Assembly (NCBI GenBank): GCA_030770545.1
Contig: CM061094.1
Coordinates: 4,387,001-4,451,000, forward strand
Length of the DNA: 64,000 nucleotides
Direction of reading: 5' to 3'
From: Macropodus opercularis
Taxonomy: Eukaryota > Chordata > Actinopteri > Anabantiformes > Osphronemidae
Shown here piece by piece: positions 24,001 through 38,408 of this stretch; position 1 is the stretch's first letter, and each line of letters starts with the position of its first letter. The notes beneath the pieces were generated by a model. The model had not been told where the DNA came from and made no database searches. It was given only the letters and a program-made list of their open reading frames with translations. The position numbers were made by a program, and so were the translations under genes.

Positions 24001-27000
24001 TACCACTTCTGTATCAGTGTGTGTGTGTGTGTGCAGTCCCTAAAGACCAATCATGTCTGCTCTGCAAGAGGAAATAAATATGGTATCAGTATTAATTATA
24101 GAACAGATAAAAACTGGTGCACTGTACCCCCCCCCCCCCCATTTTTTTATTTTGACCATGGTTTTTAACACTGCACAGGCCTCAGACCAGATGCAGTGCG
24201 TCTGCTGTCATTTATCTGGTTACTGCTTTGTGGTGTAACCCAGTTATTCTTATTAAATGCTTAATAATTTTCCGTACACTGAAGTTAATTTTAATATTAA
24301 GTGTCTGTGCCTATAAATTAGACTATACACTAAATTAGCAATATTGCTATTGTGTTAAAGTACCTGTGTTTTGTTTCCCTCTACATTGTTCATTCAATTT
24401 CTTCTTCAAGTTCTTGCTATTGTACATTGTTAGTCATCAGTGGTTGCTATGGTACACTATTCATTATCACTGTTGCTAAGTTGAATTGTTTGTGGTCCAG
24501 CAGTACTGTGTCTCTGCCTCTTTAGTATGTGCAGCAGCATTGAAGCCGTACTCCAGGCCTGAATTCAGATGAGACATCTGCGTGTTTGCATGTATGTATT
24601 TGTGTGTGTGTGCGTGCATGAGCGTAGGCGGGGGGCAGTGTGCCCTGAGGCGCTCAGTCCTTGGTTGGCTAACAGCGCACAGAGCAACCCTCATCCTCGT
24701 CCTGATCAATGTGGTGTGAGAGTGTGGTGTGGATGTGGGTGTATGAAGGTGTGTGTGTCTTGTTAGCAGAAAGCAGAGGCGAGTCCAGGGACCCTTGCAT
24801 TCCCTGCCCAGGGACACACACAGGTCCCAGCACCTGGGACCAAACATACATATGTGCATGCACTCACATGCAGATGTACACTCCAGATGCACACAATTCA
24901 CCACCCTGCTCTCTTTTTGTCTAATTTGCTGTGTGTGTCACTCTCATTCACGTTATCTATTTGACACACACGCTCACACTATGCATGCAGATTGAGTACA
25001 AACGGCAGTCCCAGTGCACAGGAGTAGCACTAAGCCTAAAGTACAGACACGGCCTGTAACACAGAGACACACCAATGAAGACCATGGCTTTTCATTTTGT
25101 GTTTGGTTTTATGAGCACTGTACACCGAGTTTTGTTCAGCTGTGTGTTTGTCATTAAGTGTCTTGGTCAGATACTAACACCACCTGTCAAACATGGAAGA
25201 GGAGTAGATAGACACAAGGGGGTTGCAAATGCTGAAACCTAACTAACCAGATGGATTATAAAACAGTTGATGTGGATGAAGTATGACGGGAGCATGTGTG
25301 TGGTTATTTAAATAGGACTACTGATGTTCATGTCTGACAGTGTGAAATCTTATTGTCAAGGACACCTTTAATTACAACAGCAGGGGGTCTTTTATATGTG
25401 TGTGCGTGCGTGTGTGTGTGAGCGAGAGAGATGTTAGATGCTGATTAATGAAATTTGTTCGTAGAATTATCAGCTTTGTTCGACAGCTCGGTAAGGGCCC
25501 CTACTTCCAGCTTTGTTGCTGTGTTAACCCACATAAAACTAAAAATCCATGTCTATCATTTGTGCTCATTGTATAGAAATTGTCATGCTGGGATTTAAGG
25601 ATACTTAACTTATATTTATTTTTCCGTTATAAACCATCAATCTGGGTTTACTCTTCTACCTGTGTCTTGTTATGCATTTGTTTATGGTTCACATGGTGAA
25701 TGCTTGTGTGATTTCACTGATGTCAAACATCATATATTACTCCCTTTTGTAATGTACTGTGTTTCAATTGACAGATACGCAGGTTTAATAATAATAATGC
25801 TGTAGCTGTAGTACGTTGGATAAACATCAGTCAAATGTCTTTTAAAGAAACAACCATTATGCTCAATATTTTGTCTTCCTTCGTGTCTCTCCTTCAATCT
25901 GTGCCCTTTTTGCATCTCACCTCTCTCCCCTCTGAGGTCTTTCTCTCTCCTCCCTCCCCTCCATATCTCAGCAGGAGATGCTGGAGGTTGGGGGGTTTAT
26001 GAGTTGGCAGTCTAACAGCTCAAAGGGTGGACATTTATGGGGACCTTCACAGCAGTATGCTGACACATGCATGTGCACACACATACGGGCAGACATGTGC
26101 ACACGCTGCAGAGCCAGAGTCTGGGACTGTGTGTGCAGAGAGCAGCTGTAAGGCCAGTGGACTGTTACTGTAGTTCTTTGTTCAGCTCTGGCTCTGCTCC
26201 ACTGCGCCCCCCTCTCTTTGTCCCTGTTAAGCTTTAAGTTTCCCTTTAGCTGCCTTTCTTTTCTTCTTGCAACTCTTCGACTAATAACTTGGGTGACAAT
26301 TCTCAACTTTTTTGGCAATATGTTTGTCTTGTGCTAGTTTGTTTTTCTTTGCAGTTTTAAAATGGAACATTTTATACGTGTAAAATACTCACTTCATATT
26401 TTTTTTTACTAGACATGCTTACTGGCTGAAAGAACAACTGAGGAATCAAAATATGTTGCACAGTAAATTGTAAAAGGACACTCAAACCTTGCTTTATTAT
26501 GATATGCCCCTGGGAAATGCAGTGCAAACCACAAAATCTATTTCCCTATTTTTTTCAGCTTCAGTTTTTGCCATTTTTCACATCTTTAACATTTGTTTAC
26601 GTATAGCATATGCACGTGCATAAGACAGGTGAATTACTAAGCAAGACAGGTAAAGAGGCATGTTTTATACAGTCAGCATTTGGTACATAACCAGAATCAA
26701 GCTACTTTTTGTCTGTTTGTAACTGTTGTGACTCCCCACATGCTGTCTCAATATCAATGTGTGTGTGTGTGTTAACCTGTCTTTCTGTGTCTTAATGTGC
26801 ATCTGTCCCCGTGGGTCTAGGTTTGCACATAACTGACATATCATTCATGTGTGTACATTTTTTCTTCTGTCAAGCATCCCATGCCGGTTTTTGAAGTGAT
26901 GGGATGAAAGAAAGCATCTTCTGTCACCACGGCGATCAGGCTAATTACAGCAGCTTAAGTGCTTTAACCACGGTCATCACACACTGTCAAAATACACCAC

Positions 27001-30000
27001 TGAGCAGTTGAGTGTGTGTGTTTTAATTTTTAAAGACCATGAAAGCTTAGTTTTACCCAGCACAGTTATACTTTAGTGCTACATGTGTGCATGCACAGGT
27101 GCAGGCATGCATTTATAAGCACTCATTTATCTGTCAGAGGGGTTTAAAGGCTTGATGCCGAAAAGTTTTCAGTCCATCGTTTAAAAGTCTCTTCCCAGGT
27201 TCTTATATTTTACCTTCTATTACTCTCCTCTGCTTCATATTGGGATATTAACCCTATGGTGAATGGGACAGTGACTGGGCAGGGTTTACAGGGTTAGATT
27301 TATGTACTGTACATCCTATGTCAGTGAAAAAAGTCATTACTTTGGGAAAGAGTGTTTGTGTATGTGTATGTACCTGTGCGCTGAGGATTTTTGGGTTGTA
27401 TGGGTCTTGTGGAACCTTAATGGAGTGTGCAGTGTGTGTTTACGTGCTCCCAGGTTGCAGTTTATCGCTTAGCGAGCTGGAACTAATTTACTAATTGAGT
27501 TTTGAGTTGGGAAGGAACAACAGAGAGAAAAGGGGAAATGTTAGGCAGAGAGAGATGGAGAGATATACTAGGGGTTCTACAAAAGTTGCGTTTTTTGAAA
27601 AATGTGGAGAAAGGAGATGGGGAAACAAATATTATTTTAGAAGGTATTTAAGTAAAATATTAGCGTAGCATGACTCTGGTCTTTTACACACATCTACAGT
27701 TCTACTGTATGTAGAACCATTACAATGGCATTGTCTGTATCTTTGTGTGTCTGTTTAATATGTGAAAGGAAGCCCTAAACAGGAACGAAAAGTCTCTGTC
27801 CTTTTTTAAATTGTGTCATTTCGTATTGAAAACATATTGGAAATTCAATTTTCATTTTGACAGTAAACATGCATCTTGAACAGGGTTAATGTAGGAGGGT
27901 TAATATAAAAATAGTGGAATAAAGGAAACGTTAGAGAAAGGTAGAAGAAGACTGCTGGGAAAAAAAGCAGGAGACAAAATGAACGTTATCACTATAGGAA
28001 AAGTAGAAGAGAAAGAAAAGGTGGGGGTTGGTGCAGAAGGTAAAGGGGAGGTCTTGAGTGGAGCCATTAAGGGAGTCATATCAGTACCAGGTGCTTCTCT
28101 TTCCATGTTTCCCACTTTGCCCACGAGTCACTGACCAGAGTTTCTTACGTTTAACTTTAGTGAAGACTGTAACTGTAATAGACAGACGATACATAGCAGT
28201 GTAAAACAGTTTAAATATATTTTACTCCTCTTATTTCACAAACTGACATTTATTTTGCATAATCACACACACACACACACCTTCGATTCATTGAGTCTGT
28301 CCGTTTTTTGATCTGTTGATGATCAGCTTTTCGCACAATAGTAACCACAGCCTCCCAGACACTGTTCAGAGAGGTGTACTGTTTTCCTTTACTTTAAATC
28401 GCCGAAGGGCCCACAAGTTCTCAATAAGTCAGGTGGGAAAGGGGGCCATATCATTATTCTTTCATTTTTAAGGCCTTTACTGGCAAGCCACACAGTGGAA
28501 TACTTTGATGCATGCATCCCTCTGAAAGGCTTCATACTTTACCTACATTTAACGTTTTAAGTCAGTTAAATCTTTTTTTCGTCCATTTGGCCAGAGCATT
28601 GGCCTGCATAAAAATCAAGGTGTTCTTGAAAGATGTTTTTCCAGCACAGTCTACTGTAAATATTATTTTATGGAAATAATGCTGTTACTCTATCTCTCTG
28701 ATTATTCAGTCCCCTGAGGATTAGTAACTAGGTGGGCATAGTGGGGTTTATTTTGACTAAATAATTTTTATGATAAATCTTTCTTATTGCCTCTGTATGC
28801 CTTTATTTCAGACCTTATGTCCTCCATAAGCTCTCCTTCCCCTCTGTCAGTGTCCTGTTCTTCTCATCTTCCCATCTCTCCCAGGGTGAACAAATCCCTC
28901 TTTTCCTAGGTTGGAGTGTAGGGAGGAGTGGTATGGCTTAGATTTTGGCCTCCTGCATTGTCCCTACATCTTATTATAAAATTATTACCTTCATACTTTA
29001 TTTGCACTGAGCATGCATGACTCACAGTACAGAATAATTATTAGTTCATGGACCTGTCACAAAAGTAACCGATATATCTCCTTGCTTAAAATAAATAAAA
29101 ACAAACTATACAAAGAAGTACAAAACAACTTTTAATAAATTAAAAAAAGGCCAATTATTAGCAATAGAAGCCAATTGTTTTTCTTTCTCTGGTTCTAGTT
29201 TGGTTTTGCAGCTTCACTAATCTCATTGTCATTGCCTGTTTTTTTTCTCCTCCCTGGTTATTGTTAAACACAAATTATCCATCATGTCTGCACCTCCTCA
29301 TCTGTCCTCCTTTACTCTCTCTTGTCCCTCCGCAGACTCAAGACTCAGACCCTTTTTTTGTTTTCAGTGAGCAGAGGGTCGACCAGTCAGTTCTTTTTAT
29401 TTCAGTCTCTTCAGCCCCCGCACCTGCCTCTGTTAAAGGAATGCCACTTACCGTCTAAACAACCTGTTTTGTAGTGTGTTTAAATCAAAGGGAAAGAGCA
29501 AAGGTTAAAAAAAAAAGGGGGGGGGGGGCATGTAGAGATGGTCCTTAGAGACACATGGTGCATAACCCTACAATGTGGCCTTCACTCTTCTTCGATCACA
29601 TGACATTCATTAGAACTATTTAAAGGTGATAGGTTCTAAAACATAAACTCATCTATCATTTTGAGCATGCAGTGTTTCCCCAAAACATCTATCTTTTCCT
29701 ACCTTTTTTTTTTTTTTTTTTTTTTGCTCTCTGAGGTGGTGGATGTGTGGCACTGAGGCAAATCCCTAACATACACACAAACACACCAGTGCTGGTGTGT
29801 TTCTGTGCATGTGTTTTGGTTGTGTTAACATGCTGTGCAGGTGTGTCCAGGGTTGCTGTGGATTAAACAGTCTTTTCTGTCTCCTGCTCTGGAAACACAC
29901 CCACACAGTCATACCATACACACAAAAGGGCCCAGTGGGGAAAAAAAAAAGCTATACAAGGCTTTAAGCATACACTCACAGTTTGCAGTGCAGCTCTCCT

Positions 30001-33000
30001 GGAGCCAAAAAATGGACACCCACATGCACAGCCATGCCGAGAGAACAGAAACATAATGTAATGTATAACATGAACATTCTAAATTTTCCTTATTTAGCCT
30101 GCAGCTCTCTCCCCTGTCCTCTCCCTTCCTTTACACACTCTGAACACCCAATTTTCTGGTCTTAAACTGCTGGTGCTAAAAGGTGTGTTACTAAGTTAGA
30201 GGTAAATGCCAGAGGGAGAGATAGAAGAATGCACTCCCACTATGTCTTGAATGGACCAACCCATACCTCTGGCCTCTAGGAACCTACCTCCTCATAACTC
30301 TACCCCTTTTCAGTCTCTACCTTCTCAGTATGGTTTGTAGTATATATCATTCCTTGTTTTTACTGTTGTGTCTTTTCCCCTCACTCTTACATTTTGATTG
30401 TTTCACATATGCTTTTCCACAGCTGTGGACAGAGATAAGCATACAGCAAATGAGCAAATGAGAAAAGTGAAGGTCACATTGTAACTTACTGTGGTGGTGT
30501 AGGCACTTCCTCTGTGCTGACACACATGTAAGTGTTTTGGTTGTCATTTACCACTGGGACCAGGCCGCTGCTTCTTCGACTTAGAAACCCTGTGTTGTCA
30601 GTTAAGACAAAAGATTGAACTAGATGTCTAAAAAACCTAAGCAATGTTGTTAAACTATGGCTCATATGGACCCATAGTGACCCATTAATGTTTCTGGAGA
30701 CCTACTGTATGAGTCAGTTTATGTTTCAACTTGACTAGTAATGGAAATATATGACTATTAATAATCATTGTATTATTTGCATGGATTTCAGTTATGGTTA
30801 TTTCCAAGATATGAAGTCAGTTGTACAAAGGAAACCTTTATAATAACTAATAAATGTGTATTTATTTTAGTTAGTTTTTTTGTGACCTTGTAAAATGTTT
30901 AATTGAAGTGTGGTATGTTCTGTTGCAGAATAAAAGAACAGATGGAAGGTCCTCAGAGTGTGAAGCCCATTGTATTAGCAGCAAAAAATAATAAAATCCA
31001 GCCAAGTTGGACAGTAATGTTTGACAGCATGTGTCTCATACAGCATGGGGCATGCACGGACATGCACACAATCAGTGTTTCTAACAACCATGCCTCCTAG
31101 CAGGATGATATAGAAAAAAGTTGCAGACTGCAAGCAATGTATGACAATGGGGTTTCCAAAATCAGCTTTACTGTGGAGAAGCTGCCGCTGAATTCACCTG
31201 CTGTTGACTTTCCAAGATCATAGACATTATAAATCAGTGTTTGGTTTGTGGTGTTTGTTCTCTCAGGGTTCCTGCAAGACACTGATGATGGCTTGTTAGA
31301 TTTATTGGTGCCTGTTTGTCTGCCAGTGGGTTCATTGGCTAATGACTAATTTAGACAAGTATGTGTTGTGTGTCTAGAAACAACAGCAGAAGCAGAGGTG
31401 ATTAAATGTTATCTCAGCCTTTCATCCACATTGGACCACTCGTTCATCTCCCTGTATTATAATCCTTTGTCTCAAATCTTTCTTTTCTCTGTCTCTCATT
31501 ATAACTCTCCACCCTTTTCTTACACTCATCCAAACAGTTTTTCTCAATCCCCCTCAAACTGTATCTTGCTCCCCAGCTGCACAACATTAGAGAATGAATA
31601 AATTAATAAACCACACCCACACAAACTGTCATGAGTGTACACACACAGCAGTGTTGACAGATAGATGGAGTGGGCAAGTGTTTAGCTGTCATTAAGTGGG
31701 AAACAACAGCTCTCCATCATCATGAACAGTGTGATGGAGAGAGCTCTATAGTTGTTGGCTGTATGTGTGTGTGTGCCAACCATGTTTACTAATTTGCACA
31801 GTCCAAATATCATCTCAGTATTATCCAGAAGGACCCAGATGAGTGTTTGTGATGGTGAGTGACACAGTCAGACTACAGTTGATTGGCTTGTGTTGGTATT
31901 CACAGTTAACATCAAACAGACAGTCTGACTTACTAAATACACTCGTCTTAAATTCCATGCCTGTTATGTGTGTGGTCACATATTCACTCAGACATGACTG
32001 TATGTGTGTACAGCAGTGCTTCCCAAACTATAAATCAACATTCACATCATCAATAAATACTAGAGAACCAGTTCTCAAGGCAGCTATACATGCCCACGCC
32101 ATGACACTACCACCACCATGCTTCACTGATGGTGGTATGCTTTGGATCATGAGCAGTTCCTTTCCTTCTTCATACTCTTCTCTTCCCATCACTCTGGTAC
32201 AAGTTGATCTCATCGGTCCATAGGATGTTGTTCCAGAACTGTGAAGGCTTTTTAGATGGTGTTTGGCAAACTCTAATCTGGCCTTCCTGTTTTTGAGGCT
32301 CACCAATGGTTTACATCTTGTGGTGAACCCTGTATTCACTCTGGTGAAGTCTTCTCTTGATTGTTGACTTTGACACACATACACCTACCTCCTGGAGAGT
32401 GTTCTTGATCTGGCCAACTGTTGTGAAGGGTGTTTTCTTCACCAGGGAAAGAATTCTTTGGTCATCCACCACAGTTGTTTTCCATCGTCTTCCGGGTCTT
32501 TTGGTGTTGCTGAGTTCTTTCTTTTTAAGGATGTTCCAAACAGTTGAATTTTCCACACCTAAAGTTTTTGCTGTCTCTCCGATGGGTTTGTTTAGTTTTT
32601 TCAGCCTAATGATGGCTTGCCTTCCTAATAGTGACAGCTCTTTGGATCTCATATTGAGAGTTGACAGCAGCAGCTTCCAAATGCAAATAGCACACTTCAA
32701 ATGAACTCTGAACGTTCTGTTCAGAGTTCGAGTACGATCTGTTCTTTGTAAATTGGATAATGAGGGAATAACACACACCTGGCCATGAAACAGCTGAGCA
32801 GCCAATTGTCCCATTACTTTTGGCCCCTTAAAAAGTGGTAGGCACATATACAAACTGTTGTAATTCCTACACCATTCAACTGATTTGGATATAAATACCC
32901 TCAAATTAAAGCTAAAAGTCTGCAGTTAAAGCACATCTTTTTCGTTTCATTTCAAATCCATTGTGGTGGTGTATAGAGCCAAAAAGATTAAATTGTGTCG

Positions 33001-34748
33001 ACGTCCCAATATTTATGGACCTGACTGTATGTCTGTGCCTTTTTGCACAAAAGACAGAGGGGGCTGTAGAGGAGAGGGGCACTGGAGTGAGTGTTTGATA
33101 TTAGACAGCTGATCAAAGAATGAAGAGAAGAGCAAGGAACTTTGACAGGAAGTCTCCCTAGACATTGTAGGAGGAATGGACAATTGAGGGGTGGGGATAA
33201 ATGGAGTCAACTGATGGAAGAGAGAGGGGTTAGACAGATGAGCAAGAGAGAAGAATATATGTTGATGAGTGGGATTTGGTGGGGGGTAGGTTGAGATGGA
33301 CTATGGGAAGCAAGGAGTTGAGCAAAGGAGACGGAATCACATGAGAGAGACTTTTCCTGGACCTGTACAGTGGAAATAAGGAAATGAAGCAGGGTGGAGC
33401 GGTTAGGAGTTAGAAATGAGTGAAGGCATCAAAATGAAAGAGGAGAGGGAAGCAAAAGCAGAAGAGGAGGATGAGAAGAGGAAATGGAAAACAAAGTGGA
33501 AGAGGGGAGGAGGGTGGCCCTGCACCCCGCTGTTTATCCTTGAACACTCTGAGGAGGTCTCTCTTTCTATCCCGTCTTTTTTTTTCTTCCACACCCATGC
33601 ACACACGCACAGTGCCCGACTAGCACACAAGGGTGCTGTTGCAATTAAACCAGCCCAGCATGGAGCCCAGATTGAGAGGGGGGGGTAGACTCCACACCAC
33701 ATGAGCACTACCCCTGGAAGACACAGATGAAGAGGGATAGGGGAAGGAAGGAGAAGAGAGATGGATACAGAAAGGGCAGAGATAAAATGGTATGATGATG
33801 GAGAAACATGAGGTAAAATATAACAGTACTTTGAGTTGTATTTGCATTGGTCATGTAACTCGCCCTAGTGAGTGACCTGTATGACTGGATGGAAGTATAT
33901 ACACACTGTAAATGAAGAAAAAAGAAGACATACTGTAACAATAGATGCATTTCATATTTGCATAAGGTAGTTACAGATTATACACCCTATACCGTGAAAC
34001 TGAAATTTAAAAATGTATTAATTATGTTTATATTGTTACCATCTTTCTTATGTGCCTTTGTCATTCCATAAAAGTGTCATGAGCACTATCCAATCAAGGT
34101 GTTGCAGAGAACTGTTGTATTGTCTTTAATCTTTGCCCTGTTACTGTGATACTGCACCATTACCTCTCCTGCTGTGAGTGGTTCTTTAATTAGCTCCTAA
34201 CAAGTGCTTTCAGGAAGCCAGCATGCTGATTGGATGTCTTATCATTGGTAATTAGCTCAATTAAGTCATTATTAGGGTCCTCAGCTTTGTTTCCTGGGGC
34301 CACACAGGTAGAGCTCCCTCCCTTTGCACACTTGTATGTACGTACAGGAAAAGAGAAAAAGGAAACCTATTTAGATTTAGAAATGTCATTTCCTCAGCTA
34401 TTTGTATAATGACAAACAAAGAATTAGTCATTTGTCTCACCAATATCCATGCAGGACTATCCTTCATACACAAATATGCATTGCACCTTGTGTTTTCACA
34501 TATCAAATACAACATGGCATCAAAGCTCTATATTCCCTAAATTGGTTGTTTTTTTAACTGTTGTAGATAATTTGTTTTTGTTGTTTTGTTTGTGGTTTTT
34601 GTGGTGTCCAGGTGTTGCCTGCGTCTGGAGCAGAGTGAACACTCTTTCCCCAGATGTGTTCCTGTAAAGCACACACATGTTCCTATTAAATCATGGGCTT
34701 TTACTTTTTTTTTTTTGTGTTGTAGTGGAGAGGTGGAGTTGTTTGAGT

Positions 34749-34796
<48 letters not shown>

Positions 34797-35933
34797 TGGG
34801 GGGGTTGCACATGTGTGTCCAGGCATCAGCTGTGTCTGTCAGGTGTATTTGTAAAGGGGCTGACAGATGTTATTTTGATGTTGATAGGTGTTGAGAGGGA
34901 CAAAGAGAATAGGCAGCAATGTGACACACACACACATGCACACAGCCATGTTTCTACAATGTTTGGTCAAGCATGGTTGAGTGGACAGGCAATTAGTAAA
35001 ATTCACATTCCTACAGTGGAGATAGACATCGAACAACTTCAGCTGTTGTGTGCCTCCAAATTAGATATTAGTTATTTTCATTTGCGTATGTGTGTTTACA
35101 CTGTATGCATACTGTACGCTCCAGTTAATGTAAACAAGTTATCCAGCAATAATGGTGAACACCAACACACTGTTTAATGAACAAAGCACCTACAATAATT
35201 CTTGCCTTTTCACCCACTGAACATTAGGCACCCAGATGTTTAGCTCTAATTTTAGCCTAATTTTATTAAAATTACTTTTGTGGGAGGACTTTTAGTCTTT
35301 TAATGATGGTCTGTAGTGGAGTTACAGTTGATTTCTCCAAAATAAAGGTGTCTGCTGCTGTCCAATGGCATATACAGTGTACATGTACATGAAAGTTCTC
35401 TGTGACGTACTCTGACTGGACTATAAACTAACAATAGAGCAATGAGCAATAGGTATTGATGATGAAACCCTCTAGTACAATTCAGTGTATAGTATGATTC
35501 TTCATACCTGTTTTGTCAGCACCAGTGTGAGAGGCAACATAAAGCCGATGGGACAGATTGACCAAACTCTAAGCAGAAAAAGCAGAGAGAGAGAGAGAGA
35601 GAGAGAGAGGCACACAGATGAAGAGTAGCTGTGCAGGAAGAAGAGAGAGGATGATAGAGTGAGAAAGGAGAGCAACATAGAGACAGAAACAATGGCCTAT
35701 AACCACACCGCTGACATCTTTTTGTTGGAAATGTGTGCCTCTTTAAGCTGTGTGTGTGTGTGTGTGTGTGTGGTGGTGGTGGTGGTGGTGGGGGGGGGGT
35801 GTAGGGTGGTTGGATGTGTGCATGTGTGTGTGTGAGAGAGAGAGGGCGTGTATTAATATTGATTTAGCATTCTGGCAGGGGGGTCTTTGAACCTCACGTT
35901 TCCTACTCAACCCCCTAGGGACAGATTGTAGCA

Positions 35934-35965
<32 letters not shown>

Positions 35966-38367
35966 AGTGGTGTCATATGTAATTAATGATATAACCTGAA
36001 GCCTTGACAGAGACACAGACAGTACAGTTGTACACGGGCGTTCTGAGTGTTTGTGAATATAAATCTAGTTCTTGTGGGTCTGGGTGTTTGTGAGACAGAA
36101 AGACAGAGTCGATGTGTGAGAGAAGAGGGCTAAACTGTGATTCCCAGTAGAGGCTCTGCTGTGCGTGTGAAATCTCTTAAGTAGACTTAAGTAGAACACT
36201 CGTCTATGCATGTGCGTGGATGTGCATTTTAGCGTGTCAAGCTGAATGTTTAATCCAAACACTGCTGTCACGTAGCCTCAGTCAGCTTTTTTGTGCTTGT
36301 TAGTACCAAAAACGAGACATTTTACTGGAGTTTAAAGACAATAAGTGCTCTTTCATGAATCAGTGATTATACTTGCAATAATATTGTATGTAATATTGTA
36401 ATCCAAATGGGTACTCGTGCCTGTCAAATACTATAGATGTCAGTACACCTTGAGAATCAGATGTGAGAGCAAAATGTTCATTGATGAATACTGTCTTGTA
36501 TTTGTCAATTGCTCTCTTGGTCTGCTCTGATTTTCTTTGGGTTCTCTCTTTATAAGTCTACACAGCACACACACATACATATATAGAGAGAAAATATCTC
36601 AAGACTCATGTATAATTGATATTTGCCTCAGAATAATTAATAACTTTGTGTTCATTTATTTATTTGTTTGTATTTGAGGCTGACAGACGTGAGATGTGTT
36701 TGTGCTTATGTCTTCGTATGCTGGTGTGCGAGGGCATAGAGAAGATATTATTTTATTATTCAGTTGTAGTGCATTAAAATTTTACAAGAATACACTGTAC
36801 TTAATTTTTTAGTGGCATACTGTACACTACACATTTTAGTTTTTGAAGTAACATTGTGATTGTTTTACACATCCTTAGGGGATTAGGTTCTGAGATTATA
36901 TGTATTACATTCAGTAATACATGCAATTTAAGTGTGAGATTTTGTGAACTGCTTACAGTGCTGTAATTTACCTTTTGATGTGTAATTATTACCTCAACCT
37001 GTCTCTGCTCTCTCTGATCATATCCTGTTGAAAGTGAAACACAGTTAGCGAAGAAAGACACCCATGCTCTTTGATTTTTAAGACCTGGCAAAAACTGTAT
37101 TTTCTCTTCACTGCACTGTATCTATGGTGAAAATATTTGTGTCACAACTCATAGTTTATGTTTCATTCAGCATAAATAAGATAAAATACACAAGCAATTG
37201 TTGTAATGAACAGCTTAAACAGAACTCTAAAGCTTTGATTTATGTCTCTTAAATATTCAGATGTTTTATAAATTGTTCTTTGCTTTCTTTGGTACAGTGT
37301 CTTCCAAGGAAGTACATAATATAAGCACATGTACACGCTTAATTACACTATATACAGTATCTGTAGCCTTTGGGGAAAATGCTGTACTCCAAAAATAATT
37401 GAGCTTTAAATTGTAGCTTCATCTTCCAAGGTCATGTAGTTGATCATGACTCATAGCCAGCACTCTAAGCAACAGCTCGCTTCTTTATAATGGTGACCTC
37501 AGACCACCGGTCCTGGTGATTCAGGAGTGATTGTGCCCCTTTTAAGCTTGACCATTACCTGGTCCAGCTGGAGACATCTTTTCACCAAAGTTTTACCTTG
37601 ATTAGCCATTTACAGGATGCCTTGGGCACACATGCTCCCATGCATTCAGATACTGGCACTAATGCTGAATAAGAATAAGTATGGTTGCTTAGTGTTAGAT
37701 TGAGACAAGCTGTGCTCGCCCTTTTTCAACAAATCAAAAGACATTTTGCTATATTATCATAACAAGGACAAACCACTGCTTCAGTTAATGTTTTCATGTA
37801 GTTGTCTGTAGTTAGTCGACTTCTTCTACAGTAAATTTTGTTTTCATTTTACTCTCTGTCCACAGCATGTCTCCCAAATATTTGTGAAATATACTATAGA
37901 TTTTGCCATTGATAGTGTTCTGTTAGTTTGTACCTCTTCAGTGCTGCTAAGTTTTCTCACAGTAGCCATGTTTACAGCCAAGAGGCATTCTCCATCTCAC
38001 TTGCTCACCCACTCGCAAAGGCTGAGGGAGGTCTCTAGCCATGGTTGCAGGTATCTGGCAGGCTTTTCCACACATGACCTAGTAGTGATTTACTATCTTC
38101 ATTAGCATGCTGCCGCTCTCTGTATGTGTGTGTGGGCGATACATTTGAGCTTTAGGGAGGGTTAGAGTTGGCTAACTGCATGCCTTTTGTGTTGTGTGTT
38201 TTGGTGTTAGTTTTTGGAATCAATAAAGAAATATTTTGGTTTCAGCCTCCCCTCACTCTTTTGCTCCTTTTTACTCTGCAGCATGTTATTCGAGGCTCTT
38301 CTAGACTGTTTGTTGTATTGTTTCTATGACCACAGCATGGTTCAGTTTGGCACTGCCTGATACAGCG

Positions 38368-38408
<41 letters not shown>

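Noticed and set aside
34677..35177. 166-residue plus-strand reading frame
   Set aside because: Driven by a TG array (Cys-Val repeats); the flanks are ordinary intron sequence.
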